A stretch of 64,000 nucleotides of DNA, taken from positions 161,813 to 225,812 of the forward strand of contig CAUJNA010000454.1 of assembly GCA_963377175.1 (NCBI GenBank). Direction: 5' to 3'. The position numbers and the translations under genes were made by a program. This DNA is from Effrenium voratum (taxonomy: Eukaryota > Sar > Dinophyceae > Suessiales > Symbiodiniaceae). Positions 33,135 through 42,753 of this stretch are shown here, piece after piece (position 1 is the first letter of the stretch; each line of letters opens with the position of its first letter). The notes below the pieces were generated by a model. The model was not told the DNA's origin, searched no databases, and worked only from the letters and a program-made list of their open reading frames with translations.

Positions 33135-33794
33135 CTACATTATGGCACTTACAGGTTCAACACTTCTTGAAACATCTTTGCCTTGGTCTCCGTATCCAGT
33201 CATGTAATCGTGGTTAGTAAATGGATTTAATGAACCAGTATAAACAGTTATAGCGCCACGGTCAGCAATACTGACAGGGTCTAAGATACTTCTAAAATTA
33301 ATATAATCATCGGTAATTTTAGACCTTCGTGATATAAACGGCGCTCCATAAGTAGTTAAAGTTAATTCTCTTTCAGGAAAATCTTTTGTTATCTGTGCCC
33401 CTACACTTGAACCGAGACTGTGTGTTATAAGATGTTTAACTTCATTGTTTTCATTCAATGCTTTTGATGTGTCTTTATATCGTTGCGAGTATTTTGTCAT
33501 TTTAAACGGAAGTCCTACATCTGCCAGAATGTCATTAACAGCACCTCCAAACGTTCCTTTTCCAAATGTTCCTGCTACATACATTTTATCACCATCAATA
33601 TAAAAACCGTTACCATTGCCATATGCTCTACTTAACCCTTGTGCATCAGTTAAATTTGAATTAGGATAATAACTATTTAATATTTTGTCAGTTTGTTTCA
33701 TAACATTAGTTATTTTAGTTGTTTTCTTATAAGGTTGATAATGTTTAATTTTCCCATGCTTCATTTCATAAATTAACTTTTTATTATTAATCAT
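33135..33794 (-). CDS. Lipase-like alpha/beta hydrolase
   Basis: 219 residues, intact. The nucleophile elbow is THSLG with Ser126, followed by a helix. An acid candidate is Asp172 (SILDPVSIADRG) and a His candidate is His195 (NPFTNHDYM), in the order of class 3-type lipases. N-terminal residues 60-100 hold FYIDGDKMYVAGTFGKGTFG, like the cap strand before the catalytic core. Lipase-like genes occur in some polinton-like viruses and may help breach membranes during entry; this role is inferred. No signal peptide is seen. Confidence 0.75.
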   Translation of the reverse strand: MINNKKLIYEMKHGKIKHYQPYKKTTKITNVMKQTDKILNSYYPNSNLTDAQGLSRAYGNGNGFYIDGDKMYVAGTFGKGTFGGAVNDILADVGLPFKMTKYSQRYKDTSKALNENNEVKHLITHSLGSSVGAQITKDFPERELTLTTYGAPFISRRSKITDDYINFRSILDPVSIADRGAITVYTGSLNPFTNHDYMTGYGDQGKDVSRSVEPVSAIM

Positions 33795-33833
33795 ATAATT
33801 AAAGTTATAAATTAATTTCTCAATTAATTAATA

Positions 33834-34669
33834 ATGCTCACATATAAGAAGGTCTATATTGACAGTGCTCATAGGATTAGAGGTACATCATCAAATTTTA
33901 GAGTTGAATTGCCGGAAACATTACAAACAGACAACGGAGTTCATTGCTACATTCACGAAGTAACATTGCCTAACTCTTGGTATTCAATACAGTCAGGATT
34001 AAATAATATACTATACTTTTATTCTTCTCCGTTAGTTCCAGATGAAGATAATACAAATGTTCATTGGATTGCTGTTGCATTGGCAGAAGGAGTTTATACT
34101 GGTACAGAACTGGCAACAGAATTCAATACAAAAATTAACGGTATTGTTGATAATGTCAATTTCTCAAATACTTATGAAGCTACTTACAGTGTAAAGACTA
34201 ATAAAATCACGATTTCTTCAAACTATGCCGATAGACAATTTGCAGTATTAACTGATGAACAAATGAAGATACTATATGAAAGTTATATTTGGGTTGGAAG
34301 TTTTGATGCTAATGATTCAAAGTCTGTTAATGACGTTTTAGGAAATTATCAAATGAATGTTTATCAATATGGTAATGCTTATGTTTCTGGTTTCGTTAAT
34401 CTTCAACCCATTAGAAATATTTATATTCATTCTTCTCAGTTGTCTAATTATAATCAAGTAAATTTAAGAACGGGGGATAGCACAGTTGTTAAGAAAGTGC
34501 CAGTCACAGCACCACATGCAGGAATTATTTTTGATGGTGACGGAGTAAATGCTTTGGACTATTTAGATGTATCTAATAGAACCTTTAAACAATTGCAGGG
34601 AATGAAATTAATTTGAATGGAGTTAATTGTAGTTTTAGTCTCCTTTTCGTAAAAAGTGACATTATTTGA
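33834..34669 (+). CDS. Penton-like minor capsid protein, C-terminus frameshifted
   Basis: Single-jelly-roll protein that would sit at the capsid vertices. It starts YKKVYIDSAHRIRGTSSNFR with VELPETL and YIHEVTLPNSWYSI, the typical N-terminal pattern of penton/minor capsid proteins of Polintons and polinton-like viruses. The annotated frame ends at TGA 34614-34616 after QLQGMKLI. A one-base shift opens NLNGVNCSFSLLFVKSDII up to TGA 34667-34669. This looks like the usual C-terminal strand, so a small indel near 34610 is likely. It is divergently oriented from the lipase gene, with a 39-bp intergenic region. Confidence 0.85.
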
Positions 34670-34710
34670 TAATGGAATTGTAATATCAAATGTCAAAAAC
34701 TTAGAATAAT

Positions 34711-34743
34711 ATATAGATTTTCCATATGGAAAATCTATATATA
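34711..34743. terminator. Perfect 30-bp palindrome after the penton gene
   Basis: ATATAGATTTTCC/GGAAAATCTATAT around CATATG forms a strong hairpin. A second hairpin (TGACATT...AATGTCA type) lies just upstream at 34657-34697. They could end the penton transcript or regulate the next gene, whose ATG is at 34750. Confidence 0.5.
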
Positions 34744-34749
34744 TATATT

Positions 34750-35205
34750 ATGTCAAGTATTGAGGTAGTAGATGTTAATAATGAAACTAAAACAGAAGAA
34801 GCACCTGTTAATAATGAAGTCGTTGAACAAAATGAAACAGTTAATGAAGAACCAATGCCAGAAGAAGTTAAACCTGAAGAAGTCATTCCTGAACCAAAAG
34901 CGAAAGCACAAGAATTACCAAGAACTAAAAAAGAAGTTGAATTAGTAGAATGTGAACAATGCTCTAAAAAGATGACATTGAAAAGTTTGAGACACTCACA
35001 TCCTAAAAATTGTAAAGGGGCAAAAACCGAGATGCTCCCAGTCAATCCACAAAAGAATATTAGAAAGATACAACCAGAAGTAAAAGAAGAAATTAAGAAT
35101 GAGATTAAACAAGAAGTGATTAAAGAAACTATTAAGAAACCCACGGCAACAGAACTATTAAGCCAACATTATGAAGACCTTAAACAAAAGAAAAAAACAA
35201 GATAA
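34750..35205 (+). CDS. Acidic protein with a C2HC zinc finger
   Basis: 151 residues from MSSIEVVDV; the upstream in-frame ATG at 34726 falls inside the palindrome and is less likely. The N-terminal 55 residues are Glu/Pro-rich and disordered. Residues 65-90 hold VECEQCSKKMTLKSLRHSHP and NCKG, a CxxC...H...C finger. The C-terminus is a Lys/Glu helix (VKEEIKNEIKQEVIKETI). It is probably a nucleic-acid- or protein-binding accessory factor. No family is recognised. Confidence 0.6.
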   Translation: MSSIEVVDVNNETKTEEAPVNNEVVEQNETVNEEPMPEEVKPEEVIPEPKAKAQELPRTKKEVELVECEQCSKKMTLKSLRHSHPKNCKGAKTEMLPVNPQKNIRKIQPEVKEEIKNEIKQEVIKETIKKPTATELLSQHYEDLKQKKKTR

Positions 35206-35285
35206 ACAAGAAAAAATAAACAAATTATCTTCATCAATGTTTTAAATAATAATCTAATTATAATATATATATATATATATTATTC

Positions 35286-35618
35286 ATGCTTACGAGAAGT
35301 CATAGAAATGTAGAATTTAAAAGGGCGCCACAAGTAGAACGTCATTATAATGTTTCAGATTTATGGGGAGTTGCTTCAAGAATGAATTATTTTAAACAGT
35401 TGAAGGACACACTGGAAGCGAGACAATCACAGGGAGCATTAATAAAGTATAGAAATGATTTAGCTGAAAGCAACAGAACCGAAAGTTACAGAAAGGAATT
35501 AGACAGAATAAGAAAAATATTAGACAACACACGGTCACCAGATGGAATACAAACAAAGGAACAACTAACTGTAAGAAAGAAGCATTTAGAAGAAATGATT
35601 AAGAATATCTCTGATTAA
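35286..35618 (+). CDS. Helical hypothetical protein, possibly virion-associated
   Basis: 110 residues, basic N-terminus (MLTRSHRNVEFKRAPQVERH), then predicted long helices (FKQLKDTLEARQSQ; KELDRIRKILDNT). Intact. It lies between a zinc-finger gene and a coiled-coil gene on the same strand, which suggests joint expression. A (TA)n stretch precedes the start. No family is recognised. Confidence 0.55.
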   Translation: MLTRSHRNVEFKRAPQVERHYNVSDLWGVASRMNYFKQLKDTLEARQSQGALIKYRNDLAESNRTESYRKELDRIRKILDNTRSPDGIQTKEQLTVRKKHLEEMIKNISD

Positions 35619-35626
35619 TTTATTTT

Positions 35627-35634
35627 TCTAAATA
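35627..35634 (+). promoter_or_regulatory. TCTAAATA motif upstream of the coiled-coil gene
   Basis: TTTTTCTAAATAATTAATAT ends 2 nt before the ATG at 35646. It is the same class as the motif before the methyltransferase, ATPase, capsid and myristoylation-signal genes. Confidence 0.5.
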
Positions 35635-35645
35635 ATTAATATACT

Positions 35646-36569
35646 ATGATTAAATCAATTAGTAGATTGAATACAGTAGGACCGGTAAAAGTAGGTTCAT
35701 TGAAATCACAATTACATTTGAGACCTTCTTATGATGAATTGTTGAAAGAAACGTTGGTAGGTGATGAGAATCGTCCATCAATTGAAAATGTGATAGACAG
35801 AAAAGCGACAAGATACAGATTAAACCAATACGGTAGTCAGTTTGATAATAATGGAGCCTTAGACATTCAAAAGAAACAAGAACTAGACCGGAGAGGAGAA
35901 GTTATGAAAGGAGCAATGTCGAACGCTGACAGTGTAAGAGCTAAACTTAATGATGAATTGAAACTTGCTGACACACTGAAACAACACCAGTCTTTCATTC
36001 AAGAAGGATTGGCGGAAACAAACAAACAGAAAGAAGAACTTGCTGAAAAAATGAGACTTTGGAGAGAACAACACGAAGAAATGGCAAGTGCTGTATCAAA
36101 GAGTTCATATCCTGCCGGTGTAGAAGTTCATTCAATGGTGTCCGCTGATGAAATGCCAGAATTAGAACCATTAGAGGAAGGCGAAGAAGAAGATGAACGA
36201 GAAGACGACCCAGTTGTTGAAGTAGAATCAAAAGCAGAAGACGCTTATGGTTACAACGAGTTTAAGAAAAGAGCGTCTGAAATAACACCCGCTTATCTTG
36301 CAAGCAGACCAGAAGAGATGAAAGAAGTCATGGACAAACTGAAAGGATTTAGAAAGATTAAAGACAGTGTTTATGAACAATTCACTGAGTTATATAATGC
36401 TTTAATTAATAGCGATGGTGATTTTATCAAGAAGGAACACAGATTGAAATTAGTAAGGTTTTACAATGAGAAAGTGTATTACTCAGTTTTCCACCCACGA
36501 CCTAAGGAAAACGAAGATAGTCCAACCGTGATGGATGGTTCAGTTAAAGAAATACCTGCGGAAGTTTGA
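35646..36569 (+). CDS. Coiled-coil protein with an acidic centre
   Basis: 307 residues, intact. A near N-terminal motif LRPSYDELLKETL resembles RRPTFEEMLKEAM in the next gene, suggesting a shared binding module. Residues 95-150 are a long coiled coil (KQHQSFIQEGLAETNKQKEE). Residues 175-200 are almost all Glu/Asp. The C-terminal 100 residues look globular (RASEITPAYLASRPEEMKEV). It may be a scaffold or internal virion protein, which is inference. No family is recognised. Confidence 0.6.
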   Translation: MIKSISRLNTVGPVKVGSLKSQLHLRPSYDELLKETLVGDENRPSIENVIDRKATRYRLNQYGSQFDNNGALDIQKKQELDRRGEVMKGAMSNADSVRAKLNDELKLADTLKQHQSFIQEGLAETNKQKEELAEKMRLWREQHEEMASAVSKSSYPAGVEVHSMVSADEMPELEPLEEGEEEDEREDDPVVEVESKAEDAYGYNEFKKRASEITPAYLASRPEEMKEVMDKLKGFRKIKDSVYEQFTELYNALINSDGDFIKKEHRLKLVRFYNEKVYYSVFHPRPKENEDSPTVMDGSVKEIPAEV

Positions 36570-36589
36570 TAAAATATATAATATGTAAT

Positions 36590-37464
36590 ATGACTGATAA
36601 ATATTATGGATTACACCGACGCCCTACTTTTGAAGAAATGCTAAAGGAAGCGATGACGCACAGATTAAAAATTGAAATCATCCCCGAAAGACAGGTAATT
36701 GACTTGTCAATCAACAATATAGATTTTGACGATTTTGACCTTTCAAAATACGATAGGAGACTACGGTTGAATGCTAGGGTTCAAACTGATAAACAAGTTC
36801 TTCAACACGAATTGTTCCCTGATATGTTTGATGAAGTAGCACCAACATCACAGTTATATGAAAACAACGAGGCAGACGCACAAACAACACGATATATAGC
36901 AAAAGATTTTCCTGATGAAATTTATAGTAATGCAATTTCAGGACCAAAAGATGAACCAAAAGATGAACCAAAAGATGAACCAAAAGATGAACCACAAGAT
37001 GAACCAAAAGATGAAAAGCAGGAAGATTTACAAAGTCTTCATTTAACGTCATCATCGTCATCAGCATCAACCGAAAAAGATAAGAAAGAGGAAAGCCGAG
37101 AAATAAAATCGTTAAGAAACATATTTTTAGGTGGAGAAGACAAGAGCGTATTTGAACTATTCAAACGTGTAAGAAGTCATCCACTCCATCAGAACAATCA
37201 AGGGAACAGGAAGAAGAACAACCGAGGGCATCATTCTGGTCAAGACGACAGGTAGAAGCAAGAAGCAGAAGTCACTCACCAGAAGAAAGAGCAAGCGGTA
37301 ATCAAATGAACAGAAGACAAATAGAAACAAGAAGCAGGAGCAACTCGCCCCAAGAAATAGCTAGAGGTAGTGAATGGACGAGGGAACAAATGGAAACAAG
37401 AAGCAGGAGCAGAAGCCCAGAAAGCACAAATACAAAAAGTAGCCGAGGCAAGAAGAAAAAATAA
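36590..37464 (+). pseudogene. Protein with KDEP repeats and an RS-rich tail, frameshifted
   Basis: The start at 36590 (MTDKYYGLHRRPTFEEM) follows an AT-rich leader. The first frame holds the RRPTFEEMLKEAM motif shared with the upstream gene, an acidic region and six KDEP/QDEP repeats coded by 12-bp units (36946-37017). It runs to 37255, but beyond about 37170 another frame is clearly the coding one: SSTPSEQSREQEEEQPRASF followed by three repeats of the type RRQ(V/I)E(A/T)RSRS(H/N)SP(E/Q)E, ending at TAA 37462-37464. The RS dipeptides recall SR proteins, which bind RNA or splicing factors. The shift lies at GTGTAAGAAG, not in a homopolymer. Confidence 0.6.
36946..37017 (+). repeat. 12-bp coding tandem repeat (KDEP)
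   Basis: Six near-identical copies of AAAGATGAACCA encode KDEP, with one QDEP copy and an eroded last copy. Confidence 0.95.
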
Positions 37465-37483
37465 TACAAGAATTTGTAAAAAT

Positions 37484-37495
37484 GCCTTAAAGAAA
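37484..37495 (+). promoter_or_regulatory. CTTAAAGAAAT upstream motif (zinc-finger gene)
   Basis: CCTTAAAGAAATAACGACTT lies so that the motif ends 24 nt before the ATG at 37520, almost the same spacing as at 42717, 43708 and 44363. Confidence 0.6.
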
Positions 37496-37519
37496 TAACG
37501 ACTTTATTATATAAGATAA

Positions 37520-37879
37520 ATGCCATTCTATAGCAGACACTCAGATGATGGAAGCGATAGATTGTTAGGAGGAATACATGATGAAGATGATTATAATGAC
37601 TTTATGAATATGTTATTTATGAATAGTAGTTTTGCTGATGACATTGAAAGACATTATAAAAGTTCAGATGCTGATGTGTTGCCAAGTCCTACTGATAGCG
37701 AAGAAACAAAAGAAAATAAAGAGAAACAATATCAAAAGGATTATCATAAAAAATACTTTCAAGAAAAACTTAATAAACCTTATACATGTAATATTTGTGG
37801 AAAATCAATGGCCAACAGTTCTAACAAATCAAGACATGAAAAAAGTAGAAAGTGCCATAGTACTAAAAGTAAAGTATAA
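37520..37879 (+). CDS. C2H2 zinc-finger protein
   Basis: 119 residues. The N-terminal half is acidic and Ser-rich (DDGSDRLLGGIHDEDDYNDF). The C-terminal finger is YTCNICGKSMANSSNKSRHE, followed by CH, giving CxxC...H...(C)H ligands. It could be an element transcription factor. Intact, preceded by the fixed-spacing CTTAAAGAAAT motif. The gene before is the RS-repeat gene; the integrase follows. Confidence 0.6.
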   Translation: MPFYSRHSDDGSDRLLGGIHDEDDYNDFMNMLFMNSSFADDIERHYKSSDADVLPSPTDSEETKENKEKQYQKDYHKKYFQEKLNKPYTCNICGKSMANSSNKSRHEKSRKCHSTKSKV

Positions 37880-37932
37880 TTGGATAATATTAATTTAATT
37901 TTAATTTAATCAATATAATCCAATTTCAATAT

Positions 37933-38843
37933 ATGAGTAAACTAAGTAATGAGGAGATAATGAGCAATATCTATTATGATTTAGAAACAGGTTATGGTTC
38001 TAAACAAAGCTTATACAATCAAGCAAAAGAGAAAGGAGCAAGTGCAACATTAGAAGAAGTGGCAAAGTGGTTGAAGAAGCAACCTAACAAGCAAGTAAAA
38101 CCGTATCAGAATTATAACAGTTTCTTAGTGCCTTATGCCAGAGCAGAATTTCAAATAGATATTATGGATATGAAAATGTTTAAGAAAGAAGATGAAGAAC
38201 GCTATGCATTGATTGTAATAGATGCTTTCAGAAAATTAGGTTTTGTGTATCCAATGTTTCAAAGAGACAGTCCAAATGTTTTGAAAGGCTTGAAAGAAGC
38301 ATTTAAAGTTATGGGCGAGCCTGTGGAAATCTTTTCTGATGATGATGGAGCATTTAAAGCAGAAGTAAAGAAATATTTAGATGATTTAGGTATAGTACAT
38401 AAAACAACGCTAACACATGCCAATATTGTGGAGAGATTGATTAGAACGATGAAAAAAGGAATAGGAGACAGGATACACTTTACTAAAGGTAGATGGACTG
38501 ATAGGTTGAAACCTACATTGAAGAAATATAATAGCGCTATTCACTCATCAACTGGAATGAAACCAAGTGAAGCGCATGATGATGACAACAGAGCAAATGT
38601 AAAAGCAAACCTTACACTGAAGCAAAAGCATATGAGAAAATACCCTAAATTATCAGTTTCGGACACAGTGAAAATATACCAAAAAGGAAAAGGTAATTAT
38701 ACATCGAGGAAAAAGAGACCAACCCAAAGTGGACGGAAAGGAAATACAAAATAGAAAGGATAGAAAAAGATATGACACTTCAAACTTACTATGTATTAGA
38801 AGGTTTGAAGAGACATTATTTGCGTCATAATAATTTATACTAA
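37933..38843 (+). pseudogene. Retroviral-type (rve) integrase, C-terminus frameshifted
   Basis: Inserts the element into host DNA. Residues 1-50 look like a helix-turn-helix. The rve core carries the catalytic triad: Asp76 (FQIDIMDM), Asp136/137 (IFSDDDGAF) and Glu167 (NIVERLIRTMKKG), with HSSTGMKPSEA downstream, the integrase pattern of Polintons. The core is intact. The first frame ends at 38754 after a basic run. From 38700 another frame reads EEKETNPKWTERKYKIERIE and on to TAA 38841-38843, which matches the SH3/chromo-like C-terminal domain with its PxWxxxxYxI pattern. A one-base change near 38695-38705 is likely and is not in a homopolymer. Confidence 0.92.
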
Positions 38844-38891
38844 TCTTTGATATAGTTGTTTAGTTCTTAGAGTTTTGTGACTTTAAAAAAG

Positions 38892-38904
38892 ACTTAAAGA
38901 GAAA
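38892..38904 (+). promoter_or_regulatory. ACTTAAAGAGAAA upstream motif
   Basis: A variant of the ACTTAAAGAAAT motif, ending 29 nt before the ATG at 38934. Confidence 0.5.
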
Positions 38905-38933
38905 ACCATAAATTAAATTATATAGTTAATAAT

Positions 38934-39194
38934 ATGAATAGAGAGTGACCGCCAGATGAAAACACTAAAATAGTTAAGTATCTTCTTAAAGAAAATTTAG
39001 GATAATACAAAGTAAATAATAATGGTAAAAAACTTAAAACCATAATTATAGGAAACAACCAGTATAGATATAATCCAGAAAAACCAATAAGCAATAGATT
39101 GAGTAAGAGACTTGAAGCAGTAAAGAAAACTAATGACTACAAAGCAAATCAGAGAAAGAGTAGGAGCAAGAACGGTTTTAAAACATGCTATTAA
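38934..39194 (+). pseudogene. Short gene or polymerase leader with two in-frame stops
   Basis: The frame from ATG 38934 has TGA at 38946-38948 and TAA at 39003-39005. Between and after these it reads coding-like sequence: PPDENTKIVKYLLKENLG, then NGKKLKTIIIGNNQYRYNPE and ISNRLSKRLEAVKKTNDYKA, to TAA 39192-39194. It overlaps the start of the polymerase frame by about 60 nt. It could be a small separate gene or the true polymerase N-terminus joined by a frameshift near 39130. The upstream promoter-like motif supports a real start at 38934. Confidence 0.45.
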
Positions 39195-42100
39195 GAAAAA
39201 AGCAGTAATAACAGAAGAAAGAAGCGCCTTTAGAGCATATGCCAACGCCTACACAATTTCAAACATTCATTTAAAAGAGTTGAACGGATTGACTTATTTT
39301 AATTATCAATTTGACAAACTTAATGAATACTTGACAGAGAATAGAGGAATGAAACTGAATGCTACAATAAATATGAAAGTTATGAACTTAGTTGATGAGG
39401 AGAGAAACGTAACAGTTAAGTCAAGGTCGTACACTATTGTAAATGAAGAGGATTTAAGGAATGCTTTGAAAAGAATGAGGCCTGATGTTGAAACAAGAAT
39501 TTTAGATATGGCTTTGTATCAGTCAGGATTAATAATTAGCAATATTAATAATATTCATATCATGTATAATAAATATAATCCGACTAGAGCAGGTAAATAT
39601 ATCGAACTTCCAGAATGGATTAAAAAGAAAAAGGCATGTATCAATATTAAAAATCAAGATGACAAGTGTTTTAAATATTCTATTGAGTGTGGATATTGTA
39701 AAATTTGTGATAAAGCACACCCTGAAAAGATGTTTCATTACAAGAAGATAGAAAGTGATTTGATTTTTGATGGTGTGAGTTTTCCTGCTAATAATAATGA
39801 TATAGATATATTTGAAGAAAATAATAAATCAAGATCCGTTAATGTTTATGAAATTGATGATAATGAACAAATTGTTATTAGTAGAAAATTGAAAAATACA
39901 GATGCTTCTTTTCATTTTGACTTGTTAAGAGTTGATGATGAGGATTGCAGTCATTATGCCTATATAAAAAGTTTGAGCAGACTTATTGATAATCAAAAAA
40001 GTAATCATAATGGTAAGTCCTATTTTTGTAAATATTGTAATCATGGATTTGGAAATGAAGAATTATTAAATAAACATTATGATAGTGGATGTATGGAAGT
40101 TGACGGACAGCAGATAGTAATGCCTAATCCTTATGAGAAAGTGAGTTTTAAGCATCACTTCAAAAAGTTAAGATGGCCTTTTGTTGTATATGCTGATTTT
40201 GAATGTTTGACAGAGGAACTGAAAAAACCTGATGAAGATAAAGATAAAAACACTTTTTCTTATCAAGAGCATAAACCATGTGGTTTTATGCTTAATATGG
40301 TTAATGCTGTTGATAATACAAATTATGAATTTATGTATCGTGGTAAAGATGCTGTTGATGTGGTTTGTCAAAAACTTAATGAGATTAGGGCAGAAGTAAA
40401 GGAGAAGATGGGAGAAAACGAAAAAATAGACATGACCGATGAAGACAAAGAAGATCTTAAACATGCTAAAAACTGCTTTATTTGTGGAGAGAAGTTTAGA
40501 ATGAACTATAAGACTGCCAAGGAAGCAGAGAAATATAGAAAAGTTAGAGACCATTGTCATTTTACAGGTAAGTATAGAGGTTGTGCTCATAATGTTTGCA
40601 ATCTTAATTTTTGTAATAGATATTTTAAAATTCCTGTATTCTTCCATAACATGAAAAATTATGACGGTCATTTAATTATTCAAAATGCTGATAAATTAAG
40701 TAACAACAATAAAATAGGTGTCATCGCTCAGAACAGTGAAAAATTTATTAATATCAGTGTTGAAAGTTTGAGTGTTAAAGACACTTTTGGGCTTTTAACT
40801 GCTTCATTAGATAAGTTAGTTTCAATGAGTAAGTATGATCATGAAGATGAAGAAGATAAAAGTAAATGTTTATTGCGTGAAAACTGGAAAGATAATTTTA
40901 GGTTCAGTAGTAAAAATGATGTGATTAAGAGTGAGAAATGTCTAGATTTGTTGACTGATAAAGGTGTTTATCCTTATGACTACATGAATTCATTTGGTAA
41001 ATTTGATGATGAGCAATTACCGAGTAAGGATGATTTTTATAGTCAGTTGAGTGAAGAAGGTATAAGTGTTAACGACTATGAAAGGGCAAAAATTATATGG
41101 AAGCATTTCGACATTAAGAATATGGGTGAATACCATGATTTATATTTGAAAACTGATGTATTATTATTGACTGATATTTTCGAAAATTTTAGAGATGTGT
41201 GTATGAAATATTATGGGTTGGACCCTGCTTATTATTATACATTGCCTAACTTTGCTTTTGATGCTATGCTTAAAATGACTGGTGTAGAGATTGATTTAAT
41301 ATATGACCGTGAAATGTATGAAATGATAGAAGCGGGACTTAGAGGAGGGATGTGTATGGTTTCTACTAAAAAAGTTGAAGCAAATAATAAATACATGGGA
41401 GAAGATTATGATAAAAAGAAAGAAAGTAGTTATATTAACTATTTAGACGCTAATAATTTGTATGGGTTAAGCATGATACAAAAACTGCCATATAAAAATC
41501 TAAAATGGGATGATACATTAAAAGAAGAAGACATAATTAATTATAAGAATAATAATATTGGATATATTCTAGAAGTGGATTTAGAATATCCTAAAGAATT
41601 ACACGATTTACACAATGACTATCCAATGGCACCTGAGGTTATGAATGTTAAAGCCAACATGCTGTCAGATAAACAAATTGAAATTTATGAATTTTTAAAT
41701 CATAAAAAACCTACGGATGAGAAAACAAATAAACTAGTATTGAATTTAAATGATAAAGAAAAATATGTAATCCATATAAGAACCTTACAATTTTATTTGA
41801 AGCAGGGGTTAAAACTTAAGAAAATTCATAGAGCAATTAAATTTGAACAAAAAGAAGTTTTAAAACCTTACATTGAGTTTAACACAGAGAAGAGGAAGAA
41901 TGCTAGAAATGATTTTGAGAAAGATGTTTATAAATTGATGAACAATGCCATATTTGGAAAAAACAATGGAGGATAAGCGAAAACATTTAGACTTTGAAGT
42001 TGTGAGTGATGAAACTAGATATATGAAGTGTATAAGTAATCCTAACTTCAAACATAGTCATATCATTAATGAGAATTTGGTTGGAGTTGAAAAGCAAAAA

Positions 42101-42722
42101 ACAAAGTTGAAACTAGACAAACCTATATTTATTGGGATGAGTATTTTAGATTTGAGTAAGCAACACATGTATAAATTTTATTATGACTTTATGAAACCTA
42201 AATATGGAGATAATATTAAAATTGTTTTTTACTGATACTGATAGTTTTGTATTTCATACTAAAACCAATGACATGTATGAAGACCTGAATACAATTAAAA
42301 AAGAAATAGATTTCTCAGATTATCCTAAGGAACATAAATGTTATGATGAGAATAACAAGAAAGTATTAGGTAAATTTAAGGATGAATTAAAAAGTAAAAT
42401 AATAACAGGGTTTATAGCCCTTCGTCCTAAATGCTACGCTTACTCAGTTTATGGTGATGAAAAAGAATATAAGAAATGTAAGGGCATAGCAAAAGGCACA
42501 GTAAGACGTCAAATGAAATCTGAAGAGTTTGAGACGGTTTTAAAAACTAATGAGGTTATACATAAGTCATTTAATAGTATTAGAAGTAAAAACCACATAA
42601 TTTTTAGTATAACAACTAAAAAGATTGCTCTTAGTAGTTATGAAAACAAAAAATATTGGATAAATAATATAAACTCACTTGCTTACGGCCATTATAAAAT
42701 AAATTATTTGAAAACGACTTAA
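39133..42722 (+). pseudogene. Protein-primed family B DNA polymerase with two frameshifts
   Basis: Replicates the element from protein-primed ends. About 1,195 codons over three overlapping frames (39133-41976, 41945-42235, 42204-42722). Exonuclease motifs: YADFECL (about residue 353), HNMKNYDGHLI (nt 40645) and YHDLYLKTDVLLLTDIFENF. Polymerase motifs: A, YLDANNLYGLSM (nt 41439); B, KLMNNAIFGK (nt 41932); C, TDTDS (nt 42232). N-terminal zinc sites include CGYCKIC and YFCKYCNHGFGNEELLNKHY. An insert CFICGEKF...RDHCHFTGKYRGC (nt 40474-40617) resembles the recombination endonuclease VII zinc fold of Maverick polymerases. The shifts lie in A6 (41957-41963) and T6 (42223-42230) runs, so they may be sequencing errors. 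Confidence 0.95.
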
Positions 42723-42728
42723 AGAAAT
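42717..42728 (+). promoter_or_regulatory. ACTTAAAGAAAT upstream motif
   Basis: Ends 25 nt before ATG 42754 and overlaps the stop codon of the polymerase gene. Spacing equals that before 43745 and 44400. Confidence 0.65.
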
Positions 42729-42753
42729 ATTGACTTAATATATTATTATAGAA

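Noticed and set aside
36774..37070. Minus-strand frame with LVHLLVHL repeats
   Set aside because: Antisense shadow of the KDEP repeat in the plus-strand gene.
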